From assembly GCA_023213315.1 (NCBI GenBank), contig JAKCPI010005313.1, forward strand, positions 1 through 64,000: a DNA stretch of 64,000 bases, in the 5' to 3' direction. Both the position numbers and the translations under genes were made by a program. The notes beneath the pieces are model-generated. The model worked only from the letters and a program-made list of their open reading frames with translations, ran no database searches and was not told the DNA's origin. Below are positions 22,801 to 33,621 of this stretch, in pieces. The DNA is from Euborellia annulipes. Taxonomy: Eukaryota; Arthropoda; Insecta; Dermaptera; Anisolabididae. Every line of letters starts with the position of its first letter. The first letter of the stretch is position 1.

Positions 22801-25800
22801 TATATATATATTAATATAGAGGCAAGAGAAATTAAAAAGAGGGATTTTTACTTGTTACTTTTGTAAAAACTTTGCCTTCCCCTTTGCTTTAACTTATTTC
22901 TTATATTAATACAAATTTTAAATTATACTTATATGATTAATTAAAACATCTGTTTTTTTTATTTTAGGATAAAAAAAGACCCATCTATGCTCGTCGCCCA
23001 CAATCTCAAAATGCCCGAAATCAAGATATTCTTCGCCCGAATGGCAATCCAGTAAACCACGACTCGGTCAATAGCATAGCCTTCATCCCAATGGATAAAC
23101 CCATAGAGCAGCCAACAAAGTTTCGTTCGGATCATCATCAAGATCCTTACGCTCTTCCCTCAGCTCCTTCTCAAGCTAATAATATTCCAGAATGGGAAAT
23201 GCCTGCATCTTTACCTCCAGAACCTGTGACACCTGATTGGGAACTTCAACGAAAACCACGCACTTCTTATGAACCAAGACCGAGTTTTCAATCATCAGAT
23301 CCGTCGATGTTATCAAAATCTTCAGTATCGAGTGATATGCCTTATAGTAATTATAGACCAGTTTATAATAGTCAAGATTCTTTGGATAGCTGGGAGCCAA
23401 TACCAAGAGCTCCAAGACATCAGAGAGAGCCTGCTAGGCAACGCAATCTACAATCAAATCCTCCCCCGGCGGAAGATTCAGATCAGCCACGGAAACCAAA
23501 TAAAAAGAAAAAACCAAAGCCTCCTGAACCTACTAATTATCGACCTTCCTGGTAAAATATCACTAATATTGTATCCATTTTAGGATAAATTATTATTTTA
23601 TTTTCATGAAAAATTGAAAAAAGCCACAGTTCGGGACCAAAAATCTTTTCTTTACCCGACAACTTTAGTCGACAGTTTCGGCAACAAAATTGTTGATTAA
23701 AATATGATGGGTATTATTATTAGGAGAATTTTTAATTATAGACCACATATTTGTATTAAATATTTATTAAAAATATATAAATATTGTATAACGTTTCAAC
23801 TGCTTATTCTGCAGCCGTTATCAAGTACTGTGCACTTGCTCCGACTCAAGTGAACGGCGACACTGTCGCGGCAGCAGTGACGCTATTGACGCTGCCGCTC
23901 TGTCGCGTTGCTCGGAATTCCACCTTAAGGGAAAGGAGTAGGATTAGTTAAAAAAATAAAGCCTTTGTTTATAAATCAAGATCGTTTTAGGTTTCTATGT
24001 ATATTTAAATTATATTTACTAATTACAACCGGAGAACGTTTAGTTTCTCGAGGTTTGCTTGGAATTGCTTTTATAACTTTTTATAATTCCTTTTTTTAGG
24101 GATCATACAACGGGCTCAAGTGCAAGCAGCCTTGCTAGCCATGGCGGAACAAGCAGCAATACGCCAAGCTCTAGAGCAATGGGAAGTCGAGCTGGCAGCA
24201 AAAGCAGTAGAGAAACTTTAGATGATTTACCATCAGTGTCGGCACCTCCGGAATATCATCATGTGGAGCAACCTCGAGTGAAAAAACCTATTCAACCTCC
24301 TCCTGCTATTCCTCAAGAACCAAGATTCCAGCCTCCAAGACAGGTCTGCAATTATTATTTACTTTCTAGGAAAGCATGTTGATAAGTCTTTTATGATTTA
24401 TGAAAAGAAATTAATGGCTGAGTGATAATAAACAGGAACAGGTAGCGATGCGTTTCCGAAACGTTGAAGATATTTAAATAAAGTTTTTGTTTTTTTGGGG
24501 GCCCCCCTCCCCCCCCTTTTCCTTTTTTTTATGATTTATGATTAATGATTGAAAAACATTGTTTTTTAGCTACCTAAAGGCCTCGGAGTATCTCAGCCGA
24601 ACTATGACGATGCCCTAAGGTCACAAAAACCATGGTCATATTTTTATCCTGGTGAACCTGCTTTGCCCGCACGGAGAGTACCTATTCCAGATGAAGAAGA
24701 AGAAGTTGCAGATATACCTCCTGTACCAGTTCCAGATTATACTTTGCATTTTCCTCCGAAACGCACATATGCACGTAAGTGATGATGACCAATCAAGCTC
24801 ACCAAACTCATCTCGCTAAATTTCACACACAATTAAACACAAAATCCCCCAACTATTTTCAAACAAAGCTCTATCTAGTTAGGAATATTAATTATCTTTT
24901 TTGATATCGTTCTCCTTTTGAAAACTCTGTTCAGCTTCTGAATTTTCGTCAAAATCTTTACAATGAATTTTTTGACAAGATTGCAGTACTTTCTCTTTAT
25001 GTTACATCTATATAGATAAGAGAAAGTAAAAAATAAGATATCAGGAATAATATTTTTGATATCATTATATTTTTATCAAAGTAATTGACTTAAGAAGCTT
25101 CAGAAGGCCAAGCTGTTCGCATGTTTTTGCCGATAAGATGGCGTTAAGGGCCTAGGCGTAGCCAGGGGGGGGGGGCTTGGGGGTCCTAACCTCCAAGACC
25201 CAAGCCATGACTAGATATTTAAGCTCTATAAGACAAATTATATTTCATATAGGGTAAGAGAAAGTCTCTAGCTAAAAAAAAAAAAGATTTATAAATGCCC
25301 TAAAATAATCTTAAATTTTTCAAATGTTTGAAAAAATTTTCTTGAAACCCCCCATCAAAAATTTCTGGCTACGCCTTTGGTTAAGAGTCTTAAAAATTTA
25401 GCCAAAAAGCCCAACTATTACGAGAAAGCTAAATATTTTTCGAGATCTATTATTTGAAAAAGATAATAGTATTCAAAATACCTCGATTCGGACCGGGGTT
25501 CGATTCCCGGGGGCCATGGGATGTTTGGCCTTTCCATGGGATGTTTGGCCTCATCAATAAAGAACACTCACATGTCTTGTTAAATATTACGAGAAATTTA
25601 TCAACAGATATTTTTTAATTATTCGTAATTAAAAAAAAAAAAACATTATATTATAGCTAAAGATTCAATATGCCCTCCTGAAGCCCCTTAATATATCCCA
25701 ACTATTAAATTATTTTTATGATAATAATAATAATTATTATGATTATTTTTATAAATGTATTGTCTAATTCTATTATTTTTTTGTTTTAGCTTTAAAAATG

Positions 25801-25803
25801 TAA
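13571..25803 (+). CDS. Gene B: four-transmembrane protein with long Pro-rich tail (9 exons)
   Basis: Exons: 13571-13621, 17720-17846, 18719-18874, 18954-19087, 20524-20721, 22968-23551, 24100-24343, 24570-24774, 25790-25803. All junctions are GT/AG and the joined frame gives 570 residues. TM helices lie near residues 13-36, 93-116, 122-148 and 184-219. The first loop (about 37-92) has Cys residues at FYNC and KGC. From residue 222 the tail is basic, Ser- and Pro-rich, with a PPEY motif (WW-domain type), poly-Pro stretches and EEEE, so it is probably cytoplasmic with adaptor-binding roles. Exon 1 is 4.1 kb from exon 2; it is chosen because gene D has an equivalent first exon in the same phase. 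I do not recognise the family; arthropod four-TM septate-junction-like proteins are one possibility. AATAAA lies at 25820. Confidence 0.8.
13806..13841. repeat. Poly-T tract
   Basis: A run of about 36 T followed by A- and C-rich runs in intron 1 of gene B. It could be a retroposon tail or simple slippage. Confidence 0.8.
14034..14340. repeat. Dispersed TACTTTCTCTTAC repeat, partial
   Basis: It starts ACTTTCTCTTACCGATATAT, then TGTCAAAAATTCGATTTCGA and GTCTGTCTGTGTGGAC. The right inverted end is missing. Confidence 0.65.
14843..14995 (+). repeat. tRNA-derived SINE (family A), 5' eroded
   Basis: B-box-like AAGGGTTCGCATCCTG is followed by TTCAATTGGATTGACTACCA, then GGCCTAAATGGCCTTCGATG and GCCGAAAAAGACCTTAAAT, the family's characteristic tail. 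Confidence 0.7.
16141..16532. mobile_element. pogo/Tc1-type MITE with TA duplication
   Basis: The inverted ends are CTGTAGAATCCCGATAATTC and its near-complement GAATTATCGGGATTCTACTG, with TA on each side (16139-16140 and 16533-16534). The interior has further copies of TACGAATTA motifs. The 392 bp have no transposase; the open frame at 16460-16717 runs through the right end and is not a gene. TIR sequence and TA target are typical of pogo-like elements. Confidence 0.8.
16785..16855. repeat. Short palindrome
   Basis: ATTAATACGTGTTTATTCAA and TTGAATAAACATGTATTAAT form a hairpin of about 25 bp around a short loop in intron 1 of gene B. Its origin is unknown. Confidence 0.6.
17975..18600. repeat. 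Fragments of an inverted repeat family in intron 2 of gene B
   Basis: 17975-18060 repeats TTAATTTTAGACCACATTTT and TATTTATTAAAAATAAATAC as in 12355-12530. The segment 18390-18600 has related arms (AGGGGAATTTTTAATTATAG, ACAAAATGTGGTTTATAAG) and poly-A tracts. No coding content was seen apart from gene B exon 3 further on. Confidence 0.5.
19280..19410 (+). repeat. tRNA-derived SINE (family A)
   Basis: Head TGTGGCTCAGTGGTGTAAAA with B-box-like CGTTCATTTCCCGTC; tail AAAATGGCCTCAGATG and AAAAAGAC. It lies in intron 4 of gene B. Confidence 0.7.
19708..19860 (+). repeat. tRNA-derived SINE (family B)
   Basis: A-box-like TTTGGTGTGGTTGGTAACGT and B-box-like CGGGTTCGGACTCC lie about 35 bp apart, followed by CAGGCAGTCGGATGAATTTA and an AT-rich body. 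It is not a functional tRNA: the acceptor stem does not pair and the anticodon arm is degenerate. Confidence 0.65.
19850..20130. mobile_element. G-rich-ended MITE debris
   Basis: It starts CAGGGGCGTATATAG followed by poly-G, with further poly-G/poly-C blocks at 20010-20100. This resembles the GGCGTA-ended hAT-like MITEs elsewhere in the window, but the other end and a target duplication are not clear. Confidence 0.45.
20850..21345. repeat. Tandem repeat, about 125-bp unit, four copies
   Basis: Units share TTTTTCTCGAAATTCTCTTT, TTCAAATTTTAAATATTTAC, TGGGAAACCTAGAGTACTAG and TTTACTGATGTACTTTTTTAG. The unit resembles the inner part of the TACTTTCTCTTAC family, so it may be a local amplification inside one such copy. 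It lies in intron 5 of gene B. Confidence 0.7.
21465..21662 (-). CDS. Possible antisense micro-gene or retro-fragment in intron 5 of gene B
   Basis: A 65-codon frame opens with AAACCATG (Kozak-like) and closes with TAA. Its base and codon composition (many GCT, CTT, AAG codons, few runs) is clearly richer in G+C than the flanking intron. Its product begins MSTFQMLAVSPYRFNAF, has an Ala/Leu-rich middle (ARAEAAKLLLK) and ends basic. I do not recognise it; it has no signal peptide or TM helix. It may be a small gene, one exon of something split, or an old retro-fragment. Confidence 0.35.
   Translation of the reverse strand: MSTFQMLAVSPYRFNAFLIRTLLNSKSSVIAARAEAAKLLLKCSNKKDIEVVWCSSKHRNRILVA
22430..22835. 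repeat. Dispersed TACTTTCTCTTAC repeat, partial
   Basis: It contains AAAAAGTACTTCAGTAAAGT, CTTAAATATAAAATTTAG, GGGACCTCAAAA, CGAATTTCTGACATGATCGC and a TA-rich end with GCAAGAGAAA. It is shortened compared with 5283-5783 and lies in intron 5 of gene B. Confidence 0.65.
23630..23850. repeat. PLE-like terminal-repeat fragments in intron 6 of gene B
   Basis: It holds TAGTCGACAGTTTCGGCAAC and AACGTTTCAACTGC with the ATTTATTAAAAATATATAAA arm shared with 12355-12530. The remainder of the intron (23850-24099) includes a GC-richer patch (GACACTGTCGCGGCAGCAG) that I cannot assign. Confidence 0.45.
25151..25379. mobile_element. hAT-type MITE with poly-G end
   Basis: The ends CCTAGGCGTAGCCAG and CTGGCTACGCCTTTG are inverted, and GTTAAGGG (25143-25150) and GTTAAGAG (25380-25387) form a near-perfect 8-bp duplication. 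A decayed relative lies at about 55553-55690 (shared CCCAAGCCATGACTA and TATTTAAGCTCTATAA). It lies in the last intron of gene B. Confidence 0.75.
25480..25590 (+). repeat. tRNA-derived SINE (family C) fragment
   Basis: B-box-like GGGGTTCGATTCCCGGGGG is followed by CCTCATCAATAAAGAACACT and TTGTTAAATATTA, as in the fuller copy at 46560-46690. Confidence 0.65.
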
Positions 25804-25829
25804 ATGTCTTCTTACAACGAATAAAATGA

Positions 25830-28682
25830 ATAATGGACACGAAATGAAGAATGGTCAGAGACCAAATCCATCATTATTTATTATTGAATTATTATTTATA
25901 ATAATAATAATAATTATGAAAAGGATGAGTGAATTGAATTGATAAATCTCCAAAAAGTCGCCCGAATTAATTTTTTTTTGGAGATTATTCACCGAGTTTT
26001 TCAAGATATAACCTATACGTTGTATATATAGGAAAAAGTACAATTTCATTTCATTTCATTAATTTTTATCTCAGATCTAAAAGTTAGTCAGCACTTAATA
26101 AATATTATTTTATTTTGGAATTTGAGAAAAAGAAAACCAGCCTTATTTCCACGTCGCTCTTTTTATTTACAATTATTTCTCCCTCAATAAAGTAAATCAG
26201 CCATTGTGCCATTGTCAAACGCAAAAAATAAAATTTTAAGAAATGCAATTGTAATTGTAAATATTATAAAAGTTATAAAAAATGTTCCTTCCAAATTTTA
26301 CTTGAACTTGTCTAATATCGCCACAAGCAATTTTATGAGGGGTAATATTTTTTTAAACAAAATACTGTAATTTTATTGAAATGTTTTTTCTAAATTTAAA
26401 TAGTTAATAAAATATTTCAAATGGCAACGCGTATCTTAGTGATGATAAAAACCAAAAGTGGATGTTATCAAGATAATAATAATAAATAAAATATCTTAAA
26501 TCAAAATTTCGAAATTAATAGTCAAGTGCAAGTTTTCTGTGATCACTTTCCGCAATAAATTTCACAAACAGTGGCGTCATTTTATAAAATAGAATATTTT
26601 TATGTTAGCTCTCCAATTGAGTAAAATATTATTAATAAAAGTGTACAATTATTATAAAATATCGATTTCATCATGTTTTCACTTAAATCAGAAAAGAGAA
26701 TTTTGTAAAATTAACTTATTTAAATAAATTACTAATTATACCTGTAATAACTTCATTATTATATTACAATAATATATTGTTGTACTTTTAAGAAGGATGT
26801 TCAAATTTTATTGCATTGTTTATATTATTATTTTATATTATTGAAATGATATTTTGGAAATATTTTTAAATTGTTAATATTTTTTAATAAAATGTCTTAT
26901 TTTTAAAGAAAATTTTTTCATTCATGAATATAAAATAATTTTTCCTGTTCTAATAAAATTTTTCAAGATCTCTAGTGGAACAAACTGTCAATACGGATTA
27001 ATACATGTAGAGACAATATTTTTCCTCCAATTTTTTAGACTCAAACCAATTTCACTATATAAAAAGTAAAAATTGATTTTTTTTTTTAGTTATCTTATTA
27101 AATCACTATTGATCTTAACGGGCGATAAATGCAGTGATAGACACACCAGATTTTTTGTGTCGACATATATTTTCTTTCCACTGATAGAGATGTAAAATTT
27201 ATTAACGTGGGAAATTTATTTTTTGTTATCATGGCAACCATTTCTCCTATCTTCCCTACAAGGGTACAAGAGTAAAGTGGTCTTCACAAGGGCAAAATGA
27301 AAATATACATTTGAAAGAGCATCTGAAAATTGATTTTTGAATTTTAATCAAAATCGTAGGAGCGAATTTTGAGAAAATAGAAAAAAACGGTAAAAGTACT
27401 TCAGGGCCGTAGCGAGGGGGTGGCAAAACAGGCGCCCGCCAAGGGCGCAACTGGTCTGGGGGCGCAAAACAAAGGGGACCGACCTAGTTGTGAGCTGCAC
27501 GAGGTTTTTATTTACCAACACTTTAATCAGTCAGGCGCTACGGGGGAGAGGGGAAATGGCCTCCGACAATTAATTATACCCCCCCCTCTCCCGTAACGCC
27601 TCACTGATTATATTGGTGGTAAATAAAAACCTCGTGCAGCTCACAACTTGGAGGTAGGGGGGAGCGGAAATTTGCTTATTCAGGGGAGGGGGCAATTTAG
27701 AATTTGAAATATCATTTTATATATTTTACAAAAATAAAAAAAAAAGTGCAGGAGTTTGATTTGAACTCGCGAAGTTTGGTTACGTGAGAATGGAAAAAAA
27801 TATACATTACCTGAGTAAAAAAAATTTAATATTCCACATATGATATATCATTTTTTAGTACTTTTTATGCCGATTAATAATTTAAAATCAAAATATCAAT
27901 AGCATGCATAGTTTTCCAATTATTCAATGGCAAACGTACAAATTTTAATTGTCTTTATGTAATTAAACCAAAAACTCTATATAATATATGATACATGTTA
28001 TTAATTCTTGAATTTCTCCTGATTCCAGAGAACTAAACCCCTTTTAATTATATAATCTAATTTGGGGGTTATTGGCGATCAAAGTTAAGTTTTTTTTCCA
28101 CTTTATTAAACAAAAAATTTATTTTCTTTTTTATAAAAAAAATTTTTTTTTTTTTTTTTTAAAAAAAAAATTTTTTTAAAAAATTTATTTTAAAAAAAAA
28201 ATTTTTTTTTTATTTTTTTTTGGTGGGTAAAAAAAAAAAAAAAAAAATAATTATTTTTTTTTTTTGTGTTTTTTTGGGGGGGGGGGGATCGGAGGAGGAC
28301 CAGGCCCCGGTGGGGAGGCGTTTCTTTTCCCCTCTCCCTTTTTTTCTGATGATAATTTTTGGAATTTAAAAATTTTTTTTTGAAATAAACTCTTTTTGTT
28401 AATTCTAATGATGGAAAAATATTTGGGGTGTTCTATAAAAATTAAGAAAGTTGATGGCGAAAAGTTGTTTAATAATTTATTTAAAAAGAGCAAGCATATT
28501 CCAAAACATAAAAAGATGTCAAAGTTCAAAATTTTCTCTTAACTCCTCCTCCCATGACAATAAAGATAAAATAAAATAATATAATATAAAATAGTTAATA
28601 TAATCACATAATAATAATTAATATATATGTATTGTATGTACTATTGATAATCTAAGATACGGTTTTCATTTTATTTTTTTAT
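25830..28682. other. Intergenic sequence between gene B and the receptor gene
   Basis: Mostly AT-rich with no gene. A fragment of the TACTTTCTCTTAC family lies at about 27290-27410. An inverted pair at 27487-27650 (GTGAGCTGCACGAGGTTTTT and complement) flanks GGGAGAGGGG-type sequence, next to G-rich MITE debris at 27405-27480. Long homopolymer and poly-G/poly-C runs fill 28080-28330. The minus-strand frame at 28251-28529 is a by-product of these runs. Confidence 0.5.
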
Positions 28683-29128
28683 AAATTTGTATTGAAAATC
28701 TAATAGTTCTACCAGGGGAATAGAATATTAGAGGAGTGTGTCTTAAGTGGGTTGGCGCCAAAAGTTAATGACACTCCTGTTTGTTTCTAATCTCCTGATA
28801 GGTCCTCTCCTGGTATAGAGATATATTTTTGTAATTGAAAATCTTATGATGGAAATAAAATAACTGATTTGTGCTGCACTCTAGCGGAAAAATATAGAAT
28901 TAAAATTATAATTTTAAAAGTGTCCGCAAGAGTGCAGCACAAATCAGTTATTTTATTTCTAGCATAAGGATTTTTCAATTACAAAAATATATCTCTACCA
29001 GGAGAGGATCTATCAGGAGATTAGATACAAACAGGAGTGTTATTAACTTTTGGCGCCAACCCACTTAAAACACACTCTTCTAATATTCTATTCTCCTGGT
29101 AGAACTATTAGATTTTCAATACAAATTT
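28683..29128. mobile_element. 446-bp palindromic MITE
   Basis: The two halves are near-complementary over their whole length around a centre near 28905: AAATTTGTATTGAAAATCTA at the left end, its complement at the right, and GATTTGTGCTGCACTCTAGC near the centre mirrored. It also contains TTGGCGCCAAAAGTT. No ORF. A second, shortened copy is at 29505-29765. Confidence 0.8.
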
Positions 29129-29504
29129 ATTTATTTTATACAAATAGTTAGTTAGTCGAGTAGTTAGTTGATGAGTAATTTCAATTTTTCTTCTTCTAAA
29201 TAACTAATGGATGAAATAAAATTTTGTTTACTCTTTCCTTGTGTTGACTTAGTGCTATTAGGTTTAGAATCAAGTTTCTCAGGCTTTAAGAATTTGTCCA
29301 CGTTCGATTAATAATAATTACTTGTTAGAAAAATTTTGTTGAATAAATTTAAATAATAAAGATTACCTAGTATATAGGAATGTACGAATATATTCAAATA
29401 CTAAAATTTATCTCTATTCTTTTAAAAATAAATTAAAAGAGATACCATACATATAATATATAATATTGTATTATTGATAATCTTGATACGTTTTAATTTT
29501 ATTT

Positions 29505-29765
29505 TTACAAATTTGTATTGAACATCTAATAGTTCTACCAGGAGAATAAAATATTAGAAGAGTGTGTCTCAAGTGGCTTGGCGCCAAAAGTTTATAACAC
29601 TCCTGTTTGTTTCTAATCTCCTGGTAATAGATCCTCTCCTGGTTTTTGTAATTGAAAATCTATGATGGAAATAAAATAACTGATTTGTGCTGCACTCTTG
29701 CGGAGACTTTTAAAATTATAGTTATAATTCTAAACTTTTACGCTAGAGTGCAGCACAAATCAACA
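29505..29765. mobile_element. Truncated copy of the palindromic MITE
   Basis: It repeats the left half (AAATTTGTATTGAACATCTA, TTGGCGCCAAAAGTT, GATTTGTGCTGCACTCTTGC), passes the centre and stops at GAGTGCAGCACAAATCA. Most of the right half is missing. Confidence 0.75.
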
Positions 29766-29999
29766 TTCGCATTCAATATAGATAGGCAAATAGAAAGCTA
29801 AACGTTCAGTGCTACATCCAGGGACGGATTAAAGGGGCGACCGCCCCTCCGAGAAAAAAAAAGTTTTAAAAACTAGTCATCTAAAGAAATTATGGTTTTT
29901 TTGTCTAAAATATATTTTTACATTTATTTTAAACTATTCAACCTTAACAGTATTTATTTAAAAAAGTTTCATCCCCCAGAGACCCTCCTGTAAATTGAA

Positions 30000-30145
30000 T
30001 CTTCCAACCAATCGTTCCCACCGGGTTCACATCCAGTCCCATGCGACAAAAATTTATTTAAATTTAATTCGCTACCAATCAATTAAAATAAATAGGGAAG
30101 GGGCTAAATGGCTTCTGATGCCGAAAAAGAACTTAAATAAAAATT
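30000..30145 (+). repeat. tRNA-derived SINE (family A)
   Basis: B-box-like CCGGGTTCACATCCAGTCC, then AAATTTATTTAAATTTAATT, GGGCTAAATGGCTTCTGATG and CCGAAAAAGAACTTAAAT. Confidence 0.7.
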
Positions 30146-30518
30146 AAAAATGTGCCACTGGATTTCCACGTCCCCTACACCAAAAACGTGTCTCCCCACC
30201 CCACCCCACCCCTTGACAAAATCCTGGGACCGCCATTACCTCCTATAAAATATAATTATTTTTTTTAAGTAATCTATAAATATTGATTTAGTTTAAGACT
30301 TTAATTATATGGAATTATAAAATTAATGCTTACACTTATTTTATCAATGATAATTTTTTTTTTTTTAATAATTTGTTCCTAATTGAATAAAATAGGAATG
30401 TATTAAAAAGAATTTCACTTAAAACATTATTAAATATTAAATTAAATTATATATCTAGTTATATAGGGTACCTATATATTAAAGTACAAACTAAAATTTT
30501 TCTCTTTCACTTTGAATC

Positions 30519-33500
30519 ATGCTTTTAAATAGATTGATTATAAATATTTTATTTTTTCATTTTGTTTCTATTTCAGCTAAATTTATTTTTGGTCAAATTC
30601 TTCCTCAAGTTATAATTTCTTTTCAGAGAGAATTTGGAGCATCTGGTGTTAGTTTTATAGAATTATCTGAACGGGAAGGTAAACATTGGCATTCGATATC
30701 GGACACCATATAGACATATACAGTAGCGTATCTAGGTGGGGGCGAAAGGGGGTGTTCGTCCCCCCCCCTCCCGCCCCAGGCGCATCAAGCCTTTGGCGCC
30801 CCCCGGTACAGACATAGACGCCACTCAGGCATCTAAGATATAGCCCAGGGACGGTGATTTTATCACATTCTTTCCATAGATTGTCTAAAAAAATTGAGTT
30901 TTCTTTCAAAATTTTATTAATATTACAACTTTAATTCTACTATTTAAAATGAATTTATTATAAAACAATACAATAAACATGGCTTTTTACCGAAATCTCC
31001 AGGTTTTTTTTTTTATTTCATAATAAATTTATTGTATATCACAAACCCGAAGGAAAATTACAAAAAAAAAAAGGTAGAATGAGATTCGTGTGGCCTACTA
31101 AAAAAAAAAAAACGTCAAAAGAAAAACGGCGCCCTAGTTGAGCTTGGTCCCCTCCCCCCCCCCTTAAATGTTGGTTACGCCGCTGGACATATATGCTTTT
31201 GGGAATACCCTGATAGGTCTATATGGAAAACTCTGCAATAGGAAGCAACATGGGTGGAACTAGGGGTCCCCCCAGAAGGCTTTTGTCCCCCTCCTCAGAA
31301 AGCTCCCTGCCCCAAGAAAAATTGAGAAAATATGGGGCTTTCCAGGCCCTCCAGAGGATAGCTAGTCCCATGCCCCCCCCCCCAGTCAAATTCTCTAGTT
31401 AGGGGGGGGGGGGGGGGGCGCCCATGGGAACCAATATACTGTATTTTAAGGCAGGGTCATTTTTAGAGGCTAAAACTGCCATTCAAACTCATATTAATTA
31501 GTGGATATTATTATTTCTATATATAATGAGGTTTTTTTTTTCAGAAATTGTATCACAAAAAGAAAAAGTTTTATTATATAAGCATTTGCATTTATTTGGT
31601 AATTTATTCATTAAATATGACGGATTCAAAGATAAACTGAATGGACAACTTTTTATATCATTATTTAATTCTAAAAATTCTTTCAAAAAATTAGGAAAGG
31701 TAATCAATGTACTTTCTTATTTTTTTTAATTAGTTTTTTTTTTTTAATTATTTGTTTAAGGTCTTTTTCGGCATCTGAGGCCATTTAGACCCCCTAGTGT
31801 AACTAGATGGGGGCGCTCGTCCCTCCGCACTAGAAGCCTTTGGCACCCTAGAGTACCTAAGAAATAGCCCAAGCATGAGGATTAAATCATATTCATTCTC
31901 TAGCGCAGGGGCGGATTAATGCAAGTTTGTCAGGGGGGGGGCGGTTTTTTTTTTTTTATTTAAGGACTTTGTCGGCATCTATGGCCATTTAAACCCTTTC
32001 CTATTTATTTAAATTGATTGGTAACAAATTCAAATGAAATTAAAGAGCGGAAATCATAATTTCTTTAGATTACTAGTTTTTATAACATTTTGAATTTCTT
32101 CTCGGGGGGGGGGGGCGATCGCCCCCACCGCACCCCCCTTTAATCCGCCCCTGCTCTAGCGGCTAACTTCCTGTTCCTGTGTGTATGCATGCCTATCAGA
32201 GCGCTAATTGGCCAGAATAAAAGGAAGTTGAATCAAAGAGGGAAATTTAAAACTTTGCAAAATTTTCAAATAGTGAACAAGAATAAATTTGATGCATTTG
32301 CTCGCCTTCGGCGGGCGTTTCCACTTGTTATTTTATAAAATAAAAAAAGTACAGCAATAATAGCGGAATTTAAACTAAGGATATGTAGAATAGAACAAAA
32401 TTTTCAAAAGGCCTAGCCCGAGAACAAATGCACGTAAATGTTTATTTTTTTGTAGTGAAATGAAATTAGGTCCCCCCTCCAACTCTTTTAAATTAGCTGA
32501 GGAAATTACAGGGTGTAAGAAATTTGCCCGTCAAAGGCAAAGCAAAAGCCTCCTGGTAAGCTGGCACACTATCTACATTTGAGTGGTATCCAATTCATTT
32601 GAATAGAGGAAAATTCATTGTGTTGATTCTAAATTTCTTTTTTGTTTGAGGAAGTAATCAAACAATCTTGAAATTTATTTTTTGTGTCCTCTCCTGGTCT
32701 AAGATGCCCAAAAGATAGAATTTATTTTATTTATTATAAGATGAAAAAAAAAAAAAATTTTATTAAATATTTTTATTTTAGGTTACTAAAGAGTTGTGCA
32801 GAAGCGAAACAAAAATTATATTATTTATAAAATCAGAAGAGGAATTTGATTTTATGAATCATTTTGCACGCGGAGGATATTGTCGATTTGATTGTGATGT
32901 GTTTGTAGCAGTGGTCAAAAATAATGTAGGCCTAATATTTGTTTTCAAATGGAGAAATTTTGCAATTTTGAGCAAGACTTGTTAAATGAATACCTATAAA
33001 AATTGGACAACAATCTATAGGGCCTAATGATAAATCTAATAAAAAATTTCTCCAAAAATTTGATAAAGTTACTACTTTAATAAATTATCATTAATAAATT
33101 ATATTTATTTCAGACTAAAGTTTTTTTAAAGGAAATCTATAATCTAACACCTGATAGAGTAAAGATTAATGATTTAGGACAATTTGATGGTGTCTTAAAG
33201 AAATCAATTGCCCGTATAAGTTTTTTTGATCGTCGTTCGAATTTTGAAAATATTATTTTACCACTTGCAGCTACTGATCGAGTAAGTAATAATTTTGTAC
33301 TAAAGGAGAAAATCTTTATTATTTAAATTAGAGAGATCCTTTCGCTTGATGATTATGTCAGGTAATTAAACTTCACATTCAATTCCAAGTCTCTCCGTTT
33401 TGTAATATCCAGACGATTTTTTATTTTTTTTATTTTTTACTTTCTCGTATAGAGAAAGTATTGTAATCGTAAAAAAATTCGACTTCGAGATTTTGATGTT

Positions 33501-33563
33501 TCTCCACGTTTTAGACCTCCCTGAGTCCAAAAATATCATTTTGGGCATTATGTCTGTGTGTGT

Positions 33564-33621
<58 letters not shown>

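Noticed and set aside
23091..23583. Separate ORFs at 23091-23555 (+), 23269-23583 (+) and 23176-23415 (-)
   Set aside because: The first is an internal in-frame part of gene B exon 6; the others are shadows in other frames.
28251..28529. Minus-strand 92-codon Lys/Phe/Pro frame
   Set aside because: It is a product of homopolymer and poly-G runs, with no splice or family support.
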